NCBI GenBank assembly: GCA_018381425.1
Contig: JAGZRY010000025.1
Location: forward strand, 1 to 14,179
Source of the DNA: Haemophilus parainfluenzae
Lineage (GTDB): Bacteria > Pseudomonadota > Gammaproteobacteria > Enterobacterales > Pasteurellaceae
DNA: 14,179 nucleotides
Direction: 5' to 3'
Shown: piece by piece, positions 1-5,911 of the stretch
Layout: each line of letters starts with the position of its first letter
How positions within the stretch are numbered: position 1 is the first letter of the stretch
Program-made: the position numbers and the translations under genes
The notes under the pieces: generated by a model
Told to the model about the DNA's origin: nothing
Database searches by the model: none
The model's input: the letters and a program-made list of their open reading frames with translations, nothing else

Positions 1-530
1 GATAAAATCAGGTCTACATCGCGTTTTTCACAGTCTTTGAGTAAGCGATAGATTTGCCATTGAAGGTCAAGTTCTTCTTCAATTTCTTCACGGCTTTTTA
101 GTTCGCTTTCAGAAAGATCACGATTTTCTTGAGTTTCTAACAAAGAACAAACCGTACCTAACGAAATTTGGCTGATTTGAATCGCTTTTTCGAGTGTTTC
201 GCCTGCGATAATGGCATGCAATAATTCACCTAACGCTTCACAAGCATCGAGGGCGGGTACTACACCAAAGAAGTCGTAATCATTCACATCAGGAATAATT
301 TCTTCGAGCTTCTCTAATTGGTTTTCAAAATTAATTTTTGCGCCTTTAACCGTCAGAAATTCCCACACTAAATTTAAAATGTTGTGATAGGTCTTTTCTG
401 CTTGCTCCTGTTCGGTCATTTGACAAAACAGGGCAAAGTTTGGTGCCATGCGTTCGCATAAACACGCCATGAAAGTCAGGTGTTGCCAACTTTCAACATT
501 TTCTAGGCGCTTGTGAATAGGGTTTCGCAT
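1..530 (-). CDS. yjaG: YjaG family (DUF416) protein, 3' end cut by the window
   Basis: This frame is open from the ATG at 528-530 to the left edge, giving 176 complete codons. The family is usually about 195 residues, so only about 20 C-terminal residues should be missing. The start MRNPIHKRLENVESWQHLTF, followed by MACLCERMAPN, matches E. coli YjaG as I recall it. Later matches are the stretch around VPALDACEALGEL and the acidic C-terminal part around LQWQIYRLLKDCEKRD. The protein looks soluble and helical, with no signal peptide. Its biochemical role is not established. It starts 11 bases after the hemE stop, and its weak ribosome binding site (AGCGAGA) lies in that gap, so it should be the last gene of a nudC-hemE-yjaG transcript. 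E. coli has the same neighbourhood with nfi between hemE and yjaG; nfi is absent here. Identification is confident; function is not. Confidence 0.9.
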   Translation of the reverse strand, partial: MRNPIHKRLENVESWQHLTFMACLCERMAPNFALFCQMTEQEQAEKTYHNILNLVWEFLTVKGAKINFENQLEKLEEIIPDVNDYDFFGVVPALDACEALGELLHAIIAGETLEKAIQISQISLGTVCSLLETQENRDLSESELKSREEIEEELDLQWQIYRLLKDCEKRDVDLIL

Positions 531-541
531 TTTTTTCTCGC

Positions 542-1606
542 TTATTTATGATAGGCTTTTGAGAATTCATGAATGGTATCTACGAAGATTTTTGGCGCAC
601 TTTCCGGCACATCTTGATGGATTCCATGGCCTAAGTTAAATACATGTCCGCTGCCTTGACCAAAATCGGCTAAGATTGACCGCACTTCTTGCTCAATACG
701 CTCTGCAGGTGCATATAACACACTTGGATCCATATTGCCTTGTAGCGCCACTTTATGACCCACACGCGCTTTCGCATCAGCCAAATTAACAGTCCAGTCT
801 AATCCTAGCGCATCACAGCCTGTATTAGCCATGGCTTCTAACCATAACCCGCCTCCTTTAGTAAATAAGGTTACCGGTACTTTACGACCATCGTGTTCAC
901 GAATTAAGCCATCAACGATTTTGTGCATATATTGCAAAGAGAAATCTAAATATTCACGATGACCTAACACACCGCCCCAGGTATCAAACACCATGACCGC
1001 TTGTGCGCCAGCTTTGATTTGAGCATTTAAGTATAAAATGACGGAATCAGCCACTTTATCTAATAAAAGATGTAAAGTTTGCGGTTCGGCATACATCATT
1101 TTTTTGATTTTATTGAAGGTTTTGCTGCTACCACCTTCAACCATATAAGTTGCCAGTGTCCACGGGCTACCAGAGAAACCAATTAGTGGCACTTCGCCTT
1201 TTAGTTCGCGACGAATTGTGCGAACAGCATTCATCACATATTGAAGTTCGCCTTCAGGGTCAGGAATCGGTAAATTTTCGACCGCACTTTTGTTTTCAAT
1301 TGGATGAGCAAATTTCGGGCCTTCACCTGCACCAAAACTTAAGCCTAATCCCATCGCATCAGGAATAGTCAGAATATCTGAGAACAAAATAGCCGCGTCT
1401 AAAGCATAGCGACGAAGTGGCTGTAAGGTAACTTCACAAGCTAAATCCGCATTGCGGCAAAGCGACATAAAATCGCCCGCCTCTGCACGTGTTGCTTTAT
1501 ATTCAGGCAAATAGCGTCCGGCTTGGCGCATCATCCATACGGGTGTCATATCCACTGGTTCACGTAATAAGGCTTTTAAATAACGATCATTTTTTAATTC
1601 AGACAT
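542..1606 (-). CDS. hemE: Uroporphyrinogen decarboxylase HemE
   Basis: HemE removes four carboxyl groups from uroporphyrinogen III to give coproporphyrinogen III, a cytoplasmic step of heme synthesis. The 354-residue product has the normal family length. Both UroD signatures are present: [15 protein letters not shown] at 22-36 and [17 protein letters not shown] at 142-158. Expected active-site residues are visible: Arg27 and Arg31, Asp77 in [13 protein letters not shown], Tyr154, and His327 in NLGHGIH. The frame stays open 17 codons further upstream. I chose the ATG at 1604-1606 because it gives the standard [17 protein letters not shown] start and has AAGGAAAG just upstream, whereas the longer form would run into nudC. 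The gap to the nudC stop is only 10 bases, so the two are probably co-transcribed and translationally coupled. An uptake signal lies inside the gene (1281-1289). An intact hemE suggests the organism makes its own heme. Confidence 0.97.
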   Translation of the reverse strand: MSELKNDRYLKALLREPVDMTPVWMMRQAGRYLPEYKATRAEAGDFMSLCRNADLACEVTLQPLRRYALDAAILFSDILTIPDAMGLGLSFGAGEGPKFAHPIENKSAVENLPIPDPEGELQYVMNAVRTIRRELKGEVPLIGFSGSPWTLATYMVEGGSSKTFNKIKKMMYAEPQTLHLLLDKVADSVILYLNAQIKAGAQAVMVFDTWGGVLGHREYLDFSLQYMHKIVDGLIREHDGRKVPVTLFTKGGGLWLEAMANTGCDALGLDWTVNLADAKARVGHKVALQGNMDPSVLYAPAERIEQEVRSILADFGQGSGHVFNLGHGIHQDVPESAPKIFVDTIHEFSKAYHK

Positions 1607-1616
1607 GGACTTTCCT

Positions 1617-2411
1617 TTATTTATTTTGTTCCGCTTTGCAAAGCTCAAGAGTAGCATTAATTAATTTGAGTGCGATAGTACCTGTTGGCGGTAATTCTGG
1701 CAAGGGGGCAGCGCTAGAAAACCATTGTGCATCATGCAGTTCAGTTTCTTGCAGTTGAATTTCTCCGCTGTCGTAATCAGCTAAAAAGCCCACCATTTGT
1801 GAATTCGGGAATGCCCAAGGTTGACTACCGAAATAGCGAATATTCTTCACGCGAATACCGGTTTCTTCAAAGACTTCGCGACGAACCGCATCTTCAAAGG
1901 TTTCACCCACTTCCACAAAACCGGCTAGCGTGGTGTATATACCTGCTTTGCCTGGCGTGTAATGACGTTTATGGTTGGCTAATAAAATCTCTGTGCCACG
2001 ACGAACGGCGACAATAATCGAAGGGTAAATAACTGGGTAAGTACGATAGCCACAACTTGTGCATTGAACCGCTAGCTCATCGTGAGTTTGTTCTGCTTTT
2101 TGACCGCACTTTCCGCAAAATTGATGGGTTTTCAGAAAATGATTGATTTCCACGCCTCGGCTTAACAAATGAAAATCTTCAGTAGGTAATGACAACAAAC
2201 TTCGTAAGGAAAGGTATTCTCGTTCATCTTGATTATTTTCTGCCACAAGCCATAAAGGTTGTGATTTCCATTTCCCGAGCAACATTGCTTTTTGCGTTGT
2301 GAGGCCGAGTTCCTTTGCTGATCCGAAAGGTAGATCATTGTCCTGCCAATAAAGCGTCGATCCTTTGGTGAGCAGCCAATATCTCTGATCTTCGGGCTGA
2401 ATTGCTTTCAT
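1617..2411 (-). CDS. nudC: NAD(H) pyrophosphatase / NAD-cap RNA decapping enzyme NudC
   Basis: This 264-residue Nudix hydrolase cleaves NADH to NMNH and AMP. E. coli NudC also removes NAD caps from RNA 5' ends. Visible in order: an N-terminal domain; a four-cysteine zinc ribbon (Cys99, Cys102, Cys117, Cys120); the Nudix box GX5EX7REUXEEXGU at 164-186 (GFVEVGE...[10 protein letters not shown]); and the NudC-specific SQPWAFPNS motif at 196-204, which separates it from other Nudix enzymes. Length is close to the E. coli enzyme. It is the first gene of the nudC-hemE-yjaG run. An uptake signal (2103-2111) encodes part of the zinc ribbon. The ribosome binding site is weak (AGAGA about 6 bases before the ATG). 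A perfect TATAAT lies about 30 bases upstream. Confidence 0.97.
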   Translation of the reverse strand: MKAIQPEDQRYWLLTKGSTLYWQDNDLPFGSAKELGLTTQKAMLLGKWKSQPLWLVAENNQDEREYLSLRSLLSLPTEDFHLLSRGVEINHFLKTHQFCGKCGQKAEQTHDELAVQCTSCGYRTYPVIYPSIIVAVRRGTEILLANHKRHYTPGKAGIYTTLAGFVEVGETFEDAVRREVFEETGIRVKNIRYFGSQPWAFPNSQMVGFLADYDSGEIQLQETELHDAQWFSSAAPLPELPPTGTIALKLINATLELCKAEQNK

Positions 2412-2442
2412 ATTTTTCTCTTTTTATCCTAAAAGTGCGGTC

Positions 2443-2448
2443 ATTATA
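2443..2448 (-). promoter_or_regulatory. Candidate -10 element of the nudC-hemE-yjaG promoter
   Basis: On the minus strand this reads TATAAT, a perfect sigma70 -10, in the context CTTTTATAATGACC. No good -35 is present at 15-18 bases; the region is poly-A/T. The predicted transcription start (about 2436) falls inside the uptake signal at 2433-2441. The leader would be about 25 bases long. Confidence 0.5.
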
Positions 2449-2472
2449 AAAGGGATTTTTAATAAAACGAAT

Positions 2473-2509
2473 AAAAAAAGACCGCACCTTCAAAGTGCGG
2501 TCTTTTTTT
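2473..2509 (-). terminator. Rho-independent terminator of tyrP made from uptake-signal arms
   Basis: The arms GACCGCAC (2480-2487) and GTGCGGTC (2495-2502) pair perfectly around a 7-base loop. The stem is extended by flanking A and T runs on either side (2473-2479 and 2503-2509). Read on the minus strand it lies just after the tyrP stop (2518-2520) and ends in a U run; the structure is nearly symmetric, so it could act on both strands. The right arm is an exact uptake signal (2493-2501). The left arm differs from one by a single base (ACCGCACCT). Confidence 0.88.
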
Positions 2510-2517
2510 TGGTTGTT

Positions 2518-3732
2518 TTAACCCACGACAAAAGGTAAGTAACCGGCTCGGATAGCAAAAGGAATCGAAGTAATAATCACACCAAGTACCAATACAAGCA
2601 GTAACAATGCTTTACCGCCCCATACTCGATATGGCAAGTTTGGATGAATTGAGCGTGCTTTCCAAACTAATGCTACCGGTAAAACCACTGCGTAGAACGC
2701 GAACATTTGACCGGCATAACCCAGAGCGAGAATAAAACCTTCCGGATAGAAAAGGGAGAAAAGCACTGGGGGAATAAAGGTCATTAAACCTAATGAAATA
2801 CGCCCTGCATGAATATCAAAAGATTGTTTGAGTAAGTCTTCGATACATTCTAATAAACCTAATGCCACCCCTAAAAAGGAAGTGACTAATGCCAAAGTGG
2901 AGAAGATTTTTACTGCGTTAGCAATAATTGGGCTTTGGGTGATTTCTAAGGTTGCTTTCACTAAGCCATTTAATGTGGCGTCTTCACGTAAAATTTGTAA
3001 AAACTCATTTTGGCTGAGTAAGCCGTGCGTAGAAAGTTGCCATAAAAAGTAAGCAAATAACGTGATGCCAGAACCCACTAAAATCGCAATGCGTAAGGAT
3101 TTCACATTACCATCTAAGTATTTATTTAAACTTGGAATGGAACCATGGAAACCAAATGCGGTGAAAAATACAGGGCTTGCAGAAATAATTAAGGCGTTAT
3201 CAATTGGCATCGCCATTAAGTTATCAAATTTGATGTTCGGTAGCATTAACGCGAGCACTAAGATAAAAGCAGCAATCATCACAAAGAATAACACTCGATT
3301 GATTTTATCCACACTGTGTGTGCCGATGACAATAAAACTGCCGAAGAAAATGGTGAATACAAGCACCGCAATTTTATTCATGGTGTCTTTATCGCCCATG
3401 GCTGGGAGTAAATCCAGTAATAAGGAACCGCCACCACTCACATAAGCGGCAATTAAGGCATATAAAAAGACAATTAAAACAGCAGTGGAAATAATTCGCC
3501 CTGCTTTACCAAAATATTGTGCAGCAAGTGTGCCGATCCCAGCATCACTGTCAGCGGTTTGATACAGTTCCACGAATAAAAGTGCGGTGAAAGTGAGCAC
3601 CGCCCACAAGCCAATTAATAAGAAAACAGTCGCAGTTAAGCCAATCCCCGCAGAGGTGAGAGGCATTGCCAACATCCCCGCCCCAATCATGGTTCCTGCA
3701 ACAAGTAAGGTACTTCCCACGGTCTTGTTCAT
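2518..3732 (-). CDS. tyrP: Tyrosine-specific transport protein TyrP
   Basis: This is an inner-membrane aromatic amino acid:proton symporter of the HAAAP family. The 404-residue product has the length of E. coli TyrP and about 11 hydrophobic segments along its whole length. Diagnostic stretches are GTMIGAGMLAMP at 13-24 (unwound first helix typical of the fold), FGFHGSIPSL at 193-202, and SFLGVALGLLECIEDLL near 285-301. Homology is strong to TyrP and weaker to Mtr and TnaB, so tyrosine is the best guess for substrate, though some Pasteurellaceae carry two tyrP-like genes. The ATG at 3730-3732 has a clear AGGGAGA seven bases upstream. The gene stands alone between its own promoter and terminator. 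An uptake signal lies near its start (3580-3588). Two TyrR-box-like sequences in its promoter support tyrosine-linked control. Confidence 0.93.
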   Translation of the reverse strand: MNKTVGSTLLVAGTMIGAGMLAMPLTSAGIGLTATVFLLIGLWAVLTFTALLFVELYQTADSDAGIGTLAAQYFGKAGRIISTAVLIVFLYALIAAYVSGGGSLLLDLLPAMGDKDTMNKIAVLVFTIFFGSFIVIGTHSVDKINRVLFFVMIAAFILVLALMLPNIKFDNLMAMPIDNALIISASPVFFTAFGFHGSIPSLNKYLDGNVKSLRIAILVGSGITLFAYFLWQLSTHGLLSQNEFLQILREDATLNGLVKATLEITQSPIIANAVKIFSTLALVTSFLGVALGLLECIEDLLKQSFDIHAGRISLGLMTFIPPVLFSLFYPEGFILALGYAGQMFAFYAVVLPVALVWKARSIHPNLPYRVWGGKALLLLVLVLGVIITSIPFAIRAGYLPFVVG

Positions 3733-3748
3733 TTTATCTCCCTTAGAT

Positions 3749-3766
3749 TGTAATAATAAATTTACG
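3749..3766. promoter_or_regulatory. Candidate TyrR box, downstream
   Basis: The sequence TGTAATAATAAATTTACG also matches TGTAAA-N6-TTTACA at 10 of 12 positions with the G-N14-C core. Its centre lies 23 bases from that of the other candidate box, about two helical turns, and it covers the predicted transcription start. The region is AT-rich, so chance similarity is possible. Confidence 0.45.
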
Positions 3767-3769
3767 ATT

Positions 3770-3798
3770 ATTGTATTTTAATCTTTACAGTGTGTAAA
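3770..3798 (-). promoter_or_regulatory. tyrP promoter (sigma70 type)
   Basis: On the minus strand TTTACA (3793-3798) and TACAAT (3770-3775) are separated by exactly 17 bases. Each matches the consensus at five of six positions or close to it. The predicted start is near 3763, giving a leader of about 30 bases. The -35 is one arm of a perfect inverted repeat, CTTTACA-GTG-TGTAAAG (3783-3799). Confidence 0.72.
3772..3789. promoter_or_regulatory. Candidate TyrR box, promoter-proximal
   Basis: The sequence TGTATTTTAATCTTTACA matches the E. coli TyrR box TGTAAA-N6-TTTACA at 10 of 12 specified positions and keeps the G-N14-C core. It overlaps the tyrP -10 and spacer, where a bound repressor would block polymerase. 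Confidence 0.5.
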
Positions 3799-3833
3799 GT
3801 AGGGAAAACAAAATTCTTCTACAAAATGTACGG

Positions 3834-3862
3834 TAGAAATGACCGCACTTTCCCGATAAAAT
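3834..3862 (+). promoter_or_regulatory. Candidate yicC-ygfZ promoter
   Basis: TAGAAA (3834-3839) and TAAAAT (3857-3862) are separated by 17 bases and match sigma70 elements at four and five of six positions. The spacer contains an uptake signal (3842-3850). The leader would be about 40 bases. It diverges from the tyrP promoter with about 35 bases between the two -35 elements. Confidence 0.45.
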
Positions 3863-3908
3863 AGCTGGCAAATCAATTAAGACAAGAGACAATAGTAGGA
3901 GAGCGCTT

Positions 3909-4772
3909 ATGATTTATAGTATGACAGCCTTTGCACGCCTTGAAATCAAGAAGGATTGGGGCGATGCAGTTTGGGAAATTCGTTCGGTTAATCAACGTTA
4001 TTTGGAAAACTTTTTCCGCTTGCCAGAGCAATTCCGTGGCTTGGAAAATGCTTTGCGTGAGAAACTTCGTCAAAATCTCACTCGCGGTAAAATTGAATGT
4101 TCATTGCGTATTGATAGCAAAAAACAAGCGTCGGCTGAGCTTAATTTAAATAAAGAATTAGCGAATCAAGTTATCCAATCTTTACAATGGATTAAGGCAC
4201 AGGCTGGTGAGGGCGAAATCAATTTAGCGGACGTATTGCGTTATCCCGGCGTGGTGGAAGCGACTGAGCAAGATTTAGATGCAATCAGTCAAGATTTGTT
4301 GACAGCTTTTGATGAATTGTTGGTGGAATTTATTGCAATGCGTGGACGTGAAGGCGAAAAATTGCAAGCCATTATTCAACAACGTCTTGATGGTATTGCT
4401 GTAGAAGCTGAAAAAGTGCGGTCACAAATGCCGGCGGTTTTACAATGGCAGCGTGAGCGTTTATTGCAACGTTTTGAAGAAGCGAAGATTCAACTTGATC
4501 CACAACGTGTTGAACAGGAAATGATTTTATTGGCACAACGTGTGGATGTGGCGGAAGAATTAGATCGTCTGCAAATGCACGTGAAAGAAACCAATAATAT
4601 CTTGAAAAAAGGTGGGGCAGTGGGACGTAAACTGGACTTTATGATGCAAGAGCTGAATCGTGAATCGAACACTCTGGCATCAAAATCCATTAATGCCGAT
4701 ATCACCGCTTCTGCCGTGGAATTAAAAGTATTAATCGAACAAATGCGTGAGCAAATTCAAAACCTTGAATAG
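3909..4772 (+). CDS. yicC: YicC family endoribonuclease / stress protein
   Basis: The 287-residue product is the same length as E. coli YicC and closely similar along its length. E. coli YicC has been reported to act as an endoribonuclease involved in small RNA turnover, and older work linked it to stationary phase and heat survival. The N-terminal YicC domain begins MIYSMTAFARLE and includes IRSVNQRYLE at 24-33. The C-terminal DUF1732 domain holds the family hallmark from GRKLDFMMQELNRE at 239-252 through SNTLASK to 259. A helical stretch around 145-235 is rich in charged residues and may form a coiled coil. AGGAG at 3897-3901 sits 7 bases before the ATG. The gene ends 8 bases before ygfZ. 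A uptake signal lies at 4414-4422. In E. coli yicC and ygfZ are not neighbours, so this pairing is a local arrangement. Confidence 0.95.
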   Translation: MIYSMTAFARLEIKKDWGDAVWEIRSVNQRYLENFFRLPEQFRGLENALREKLRQNLTRGKIECSLRIDSKKQASAELNLNKELANQVIQSLQWIKAQAGEGEINLADVLRYPGVVEATEQDLDAISQDLLTAFDELLVEFIAMRGREGEKLQAIIQQRLDGIAVEAEKVRSQMPAVLQWQRERLLQRFEEAKIQLDPQRVEQEMILLAQRVDVAEELDRLQMHVKETNNILKKGGAVGRKLDFMMQELNRESNTLASKSINADITASAVELKVLIEQMREQIQNLE

Positions 4773-4780
4773 GAAAAATC

Positions 4781-5620
4781 ATGGCAATATTTATTTCATT
4801 AAACCACTATGATTTGGTGGAAGTGGCGGGCGTGGATGCAGAGAAATATCTGCAAGGCCAATTAACTTGTGATGTGGTGCATTTAGCAGCTGGCGCTTCA
4901 ACGCTTACAGCGCATTGCGATCCTAAAGGCAAAATGAATTCGTTGTTCCGATTAATTAAGCTTTCAGCAGAACAGTTTTTGATTTTAATGCCAAAAGCTT
5001 TGTTGGCTTCACTCGATCATTTAAAAAAATACGCGGTGTTTTCAAAAGTCACTTTCCAAGTCTTGGATTGGCAAATTGTCGGCTTGATTGGTGAAAAGTG
5101 CGGTCGAATTCACGCGCAGATTGAATTAGATATTGGTGAAAATCGTGCAATTTTGATCAATCCTACACCGTTAGATGTCACCTTTAATGGCGATGAAAAA
5201 CAATGGCTTTGTGCGGATATTCAAGAGGGCTTACCAAGCTTGAGTGCGGAAACACAAAATGAATTTATCCCGCAGGCATTAAATTTACAAGCGATTGAAC
5301 AAGCGATTTCTTTTACTAAAGGCTGTTATATCGGGCAAGAAACTGTCGCGCGTGCCAAATATCGTGGCGCCAATAAACGTGCGATGTATGTGCTTTCAGG
5401 GGAAACCACGGTTACACCGAAAATCGGTAGCGAAATAGAAATGCAGTTAGAAACAGCTTGGCGTAAAACGGGCACGATCGTAAGTGCGGTCAATTTTGAC
5501 GGCGTTTTATGGTTACAAGTGGTGATGAATAACGATTTAGAAGAAGGAACGCATTTCCGTTTACCTGAAGATGGAACTGTTCTGAAAATTGAACCATTAC
5601 CTTATTCCATCAATAGCTAA
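4781..5620 (+). CDS. ygfZ: Folate-binding tRNA-modifying / Fe-S cluster protein YgfZ
   Basis: YgfZ is a GcvT-like cytoplasmic protein that binds folate and helps maintain certain Fe-S enzymes, including the tRNA methylthiotransferase MiaB. The family signature KGCYIGQE is at 180-187, with the conserved functional cysteine at Cys182. The N-terminal part shows the GcvT-like LQGQLTCDV and DPKGKM motifs (24-32 and 47-52). At 279 residues it is shorter than E. coli YgfZ (about 326). The difference appears spread over loops and the C-terminus rather than due to a break, and the frame is intact. The ribosome binding site TAGGA overlaps the yicC stop codon, suggesting translational coupling. Uptake signals lie at 5096-5104 and 5482-5490. 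A terminator follows about 30 bases after the stop. Confidence 0.93.
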   Translation: MAIFISLNHYDLVEVAGVDAEKYLQGQLTCDVVHLAAGASTLTAHCDPKGKMNSLFRLIKLSAEQFLILMPKALLASLDHLKKYAVFSKVTFQVLDWQIVGLIGEKCGRIHAQIELDIGENRAILINPTPLDVTFNGDEKQWLCADIQEGLPSLSAETQNEFIPQALNLQAIEQAISFTKGCYIGQETVARAKYRGANKRAMYVLSGETTVTPKIGSEIEMQLETAWRKTGTIVSAVNFDGVLWLQVVMNNDLEEGTHFRLPEDGTVLKIEPLPYSINS

Positions 5621-5650
5621 AAAAGCTTCTTTTAATTCGTTTTAAGTTTA

Positions 5651-5690
5651 AAAAATCCTTGCTGGAGTCAATTTCCACAAGGATTTTTCT
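5651..5690 (+). terminator. Rho-independent terminator after yicC-ygfZ
   Basis: The arms AAAAATCCTTG (5651-5661) and CAAGGATTTTT (5678-5688) pair perfectly over 11 bases. An inner TGGA/TCCA pairing (5663-5666 with 5674-5677) extends the stem. The T-rich right arm provides the U run. Confidence 0.87.
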
Positions 5691-5760
5691 ATTATGTATA
5701 TTTGTAATGAAAATTTATTTTTTACCATAAATTATGCATTTTTATTGGTTTTTTTTAAGA

Positions 5761-5797
5761 GTTAAAATAATGTTATAAAGAAAAGTGAAAAATGTTA
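5761..5797 (+). promoter_or_regulatory. Candidate ArcA-binding repeats upstream of lctP
   Basis: GTTAAAATAATGTTA (5761-5775) matches the ArcA-P consensus GTTAATTAAATGTTA at 12 of 15 positions, with the two GTTA elements 11 bases apart as ArcA requires. A third GTTA begins at 5794, exactly two more 11-base steps along. E. coli ArcA represses the lactate operon lldPRD without oxygen, so a site here makes biological sense. The surrounding sequence is AT-rich, which raises the chance of coincidence. Confidence 0.5.
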
Positions 5798-5802
5798 AAG
5801 AA

Positions 5803-5824
5803 ATATAAGATCTTTGTCACATTT
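5803..5824 (+). promoter_or_regulatory. Candidate CRP site upstream of lctP
   Basis: These 22 bases match the CRP consensus at 16 positions. The right half is perfect (TCACATTT); the left half reads TAAGA in place of TGTGA. It overlaps no other proposed site and is centred about 98 bases before the lctP start codon. The transcription start is unknown, so the spacing cannot be judged. Confidence 0.35.
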
Positions 5825-5832
5825 TCAATTAA

Positions 5833-5858
5833 CTACCCCTAAAGGGGGGTGGGTTTTT
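5833..5858 (+). other. GC-rich hairpin with short T run in the lctP leader
   Basis: CTACCCC (5833-5839) can pair with GGGGTGG (5846-5852) over seven positions, including one G-T wobble, around TAAAGG. GTTTTTC follows at once. It looks like a compact intrinsic terminator 54 bases before the lctP ATG. If transcription starts upstream it could attenuate the operon. If the start lies downstream it is outside the mRNA. Confidence 0.4.
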
Positions 5859-5911
5859 CATTAAGAATTCATAGAATACGCGCCACTTTTTAGTTGTACA
5901 GAGGAGTGATT

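Larger units (their letters stand above)
5621..5911. other. Intergenic region between ygfZ and lctP
   Basis: These 291 bases hold the ygfZ terminator (5651-5690), a very AT-rich stretch with candidate ArcA repeats (5761-5797) and a candidate CRP site (5803-5824), a GC-rich hairpin (5833-5858), and the lctP ribosome binding site (GAGGAG, 5901-5906). The only promoter-like pairs I see are weak: TTGGTT (5745-5750) or a T run upstream of TATAAA (5774-5779), and TAGAAT (5872-5877) with no clear -35. There is no plausible gene, only short frames without ribosome binding sites. Confidence 0.7.

Noticed and set aside
1607..1657. 17-codon N-terminal extension of hemE
   Set aside because: It would overlap the nudC end, has no better ribosome binding site, and is not part of the conserved protein. 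The ATG at 1606 has AAGGAAAG upstream and the standard N-terminus.
3062..3445. 127-codon open frame antisense to tyrP
   Set aside because: It lies entirely within a strongly supported gene on the other strand and reads as low-complexity, with no recognisable domain. It is a codon-bias shadow.
3873..4073. 66-codon minus-strand frame across the yicC start
   Set aside because: It overlaps the yicC promoter and coding start, and no family resemblance or independent signals support it.
5694..5778. Two tiny frames (23 and 14 codons) upstream of lctP as possible leader peptides
   Set aside because: Neither has a ribosome binding site. The first begins just after the ygfZ terminator, and neither has a codon run that would suggest attenuation linked to lactate.
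5894..5911. TTG start adding six residues to lctP
   Set aside because: The GAGGAG motif would fall inside the extended coding sequence, where it is ideally placed for the ATG at 5912.
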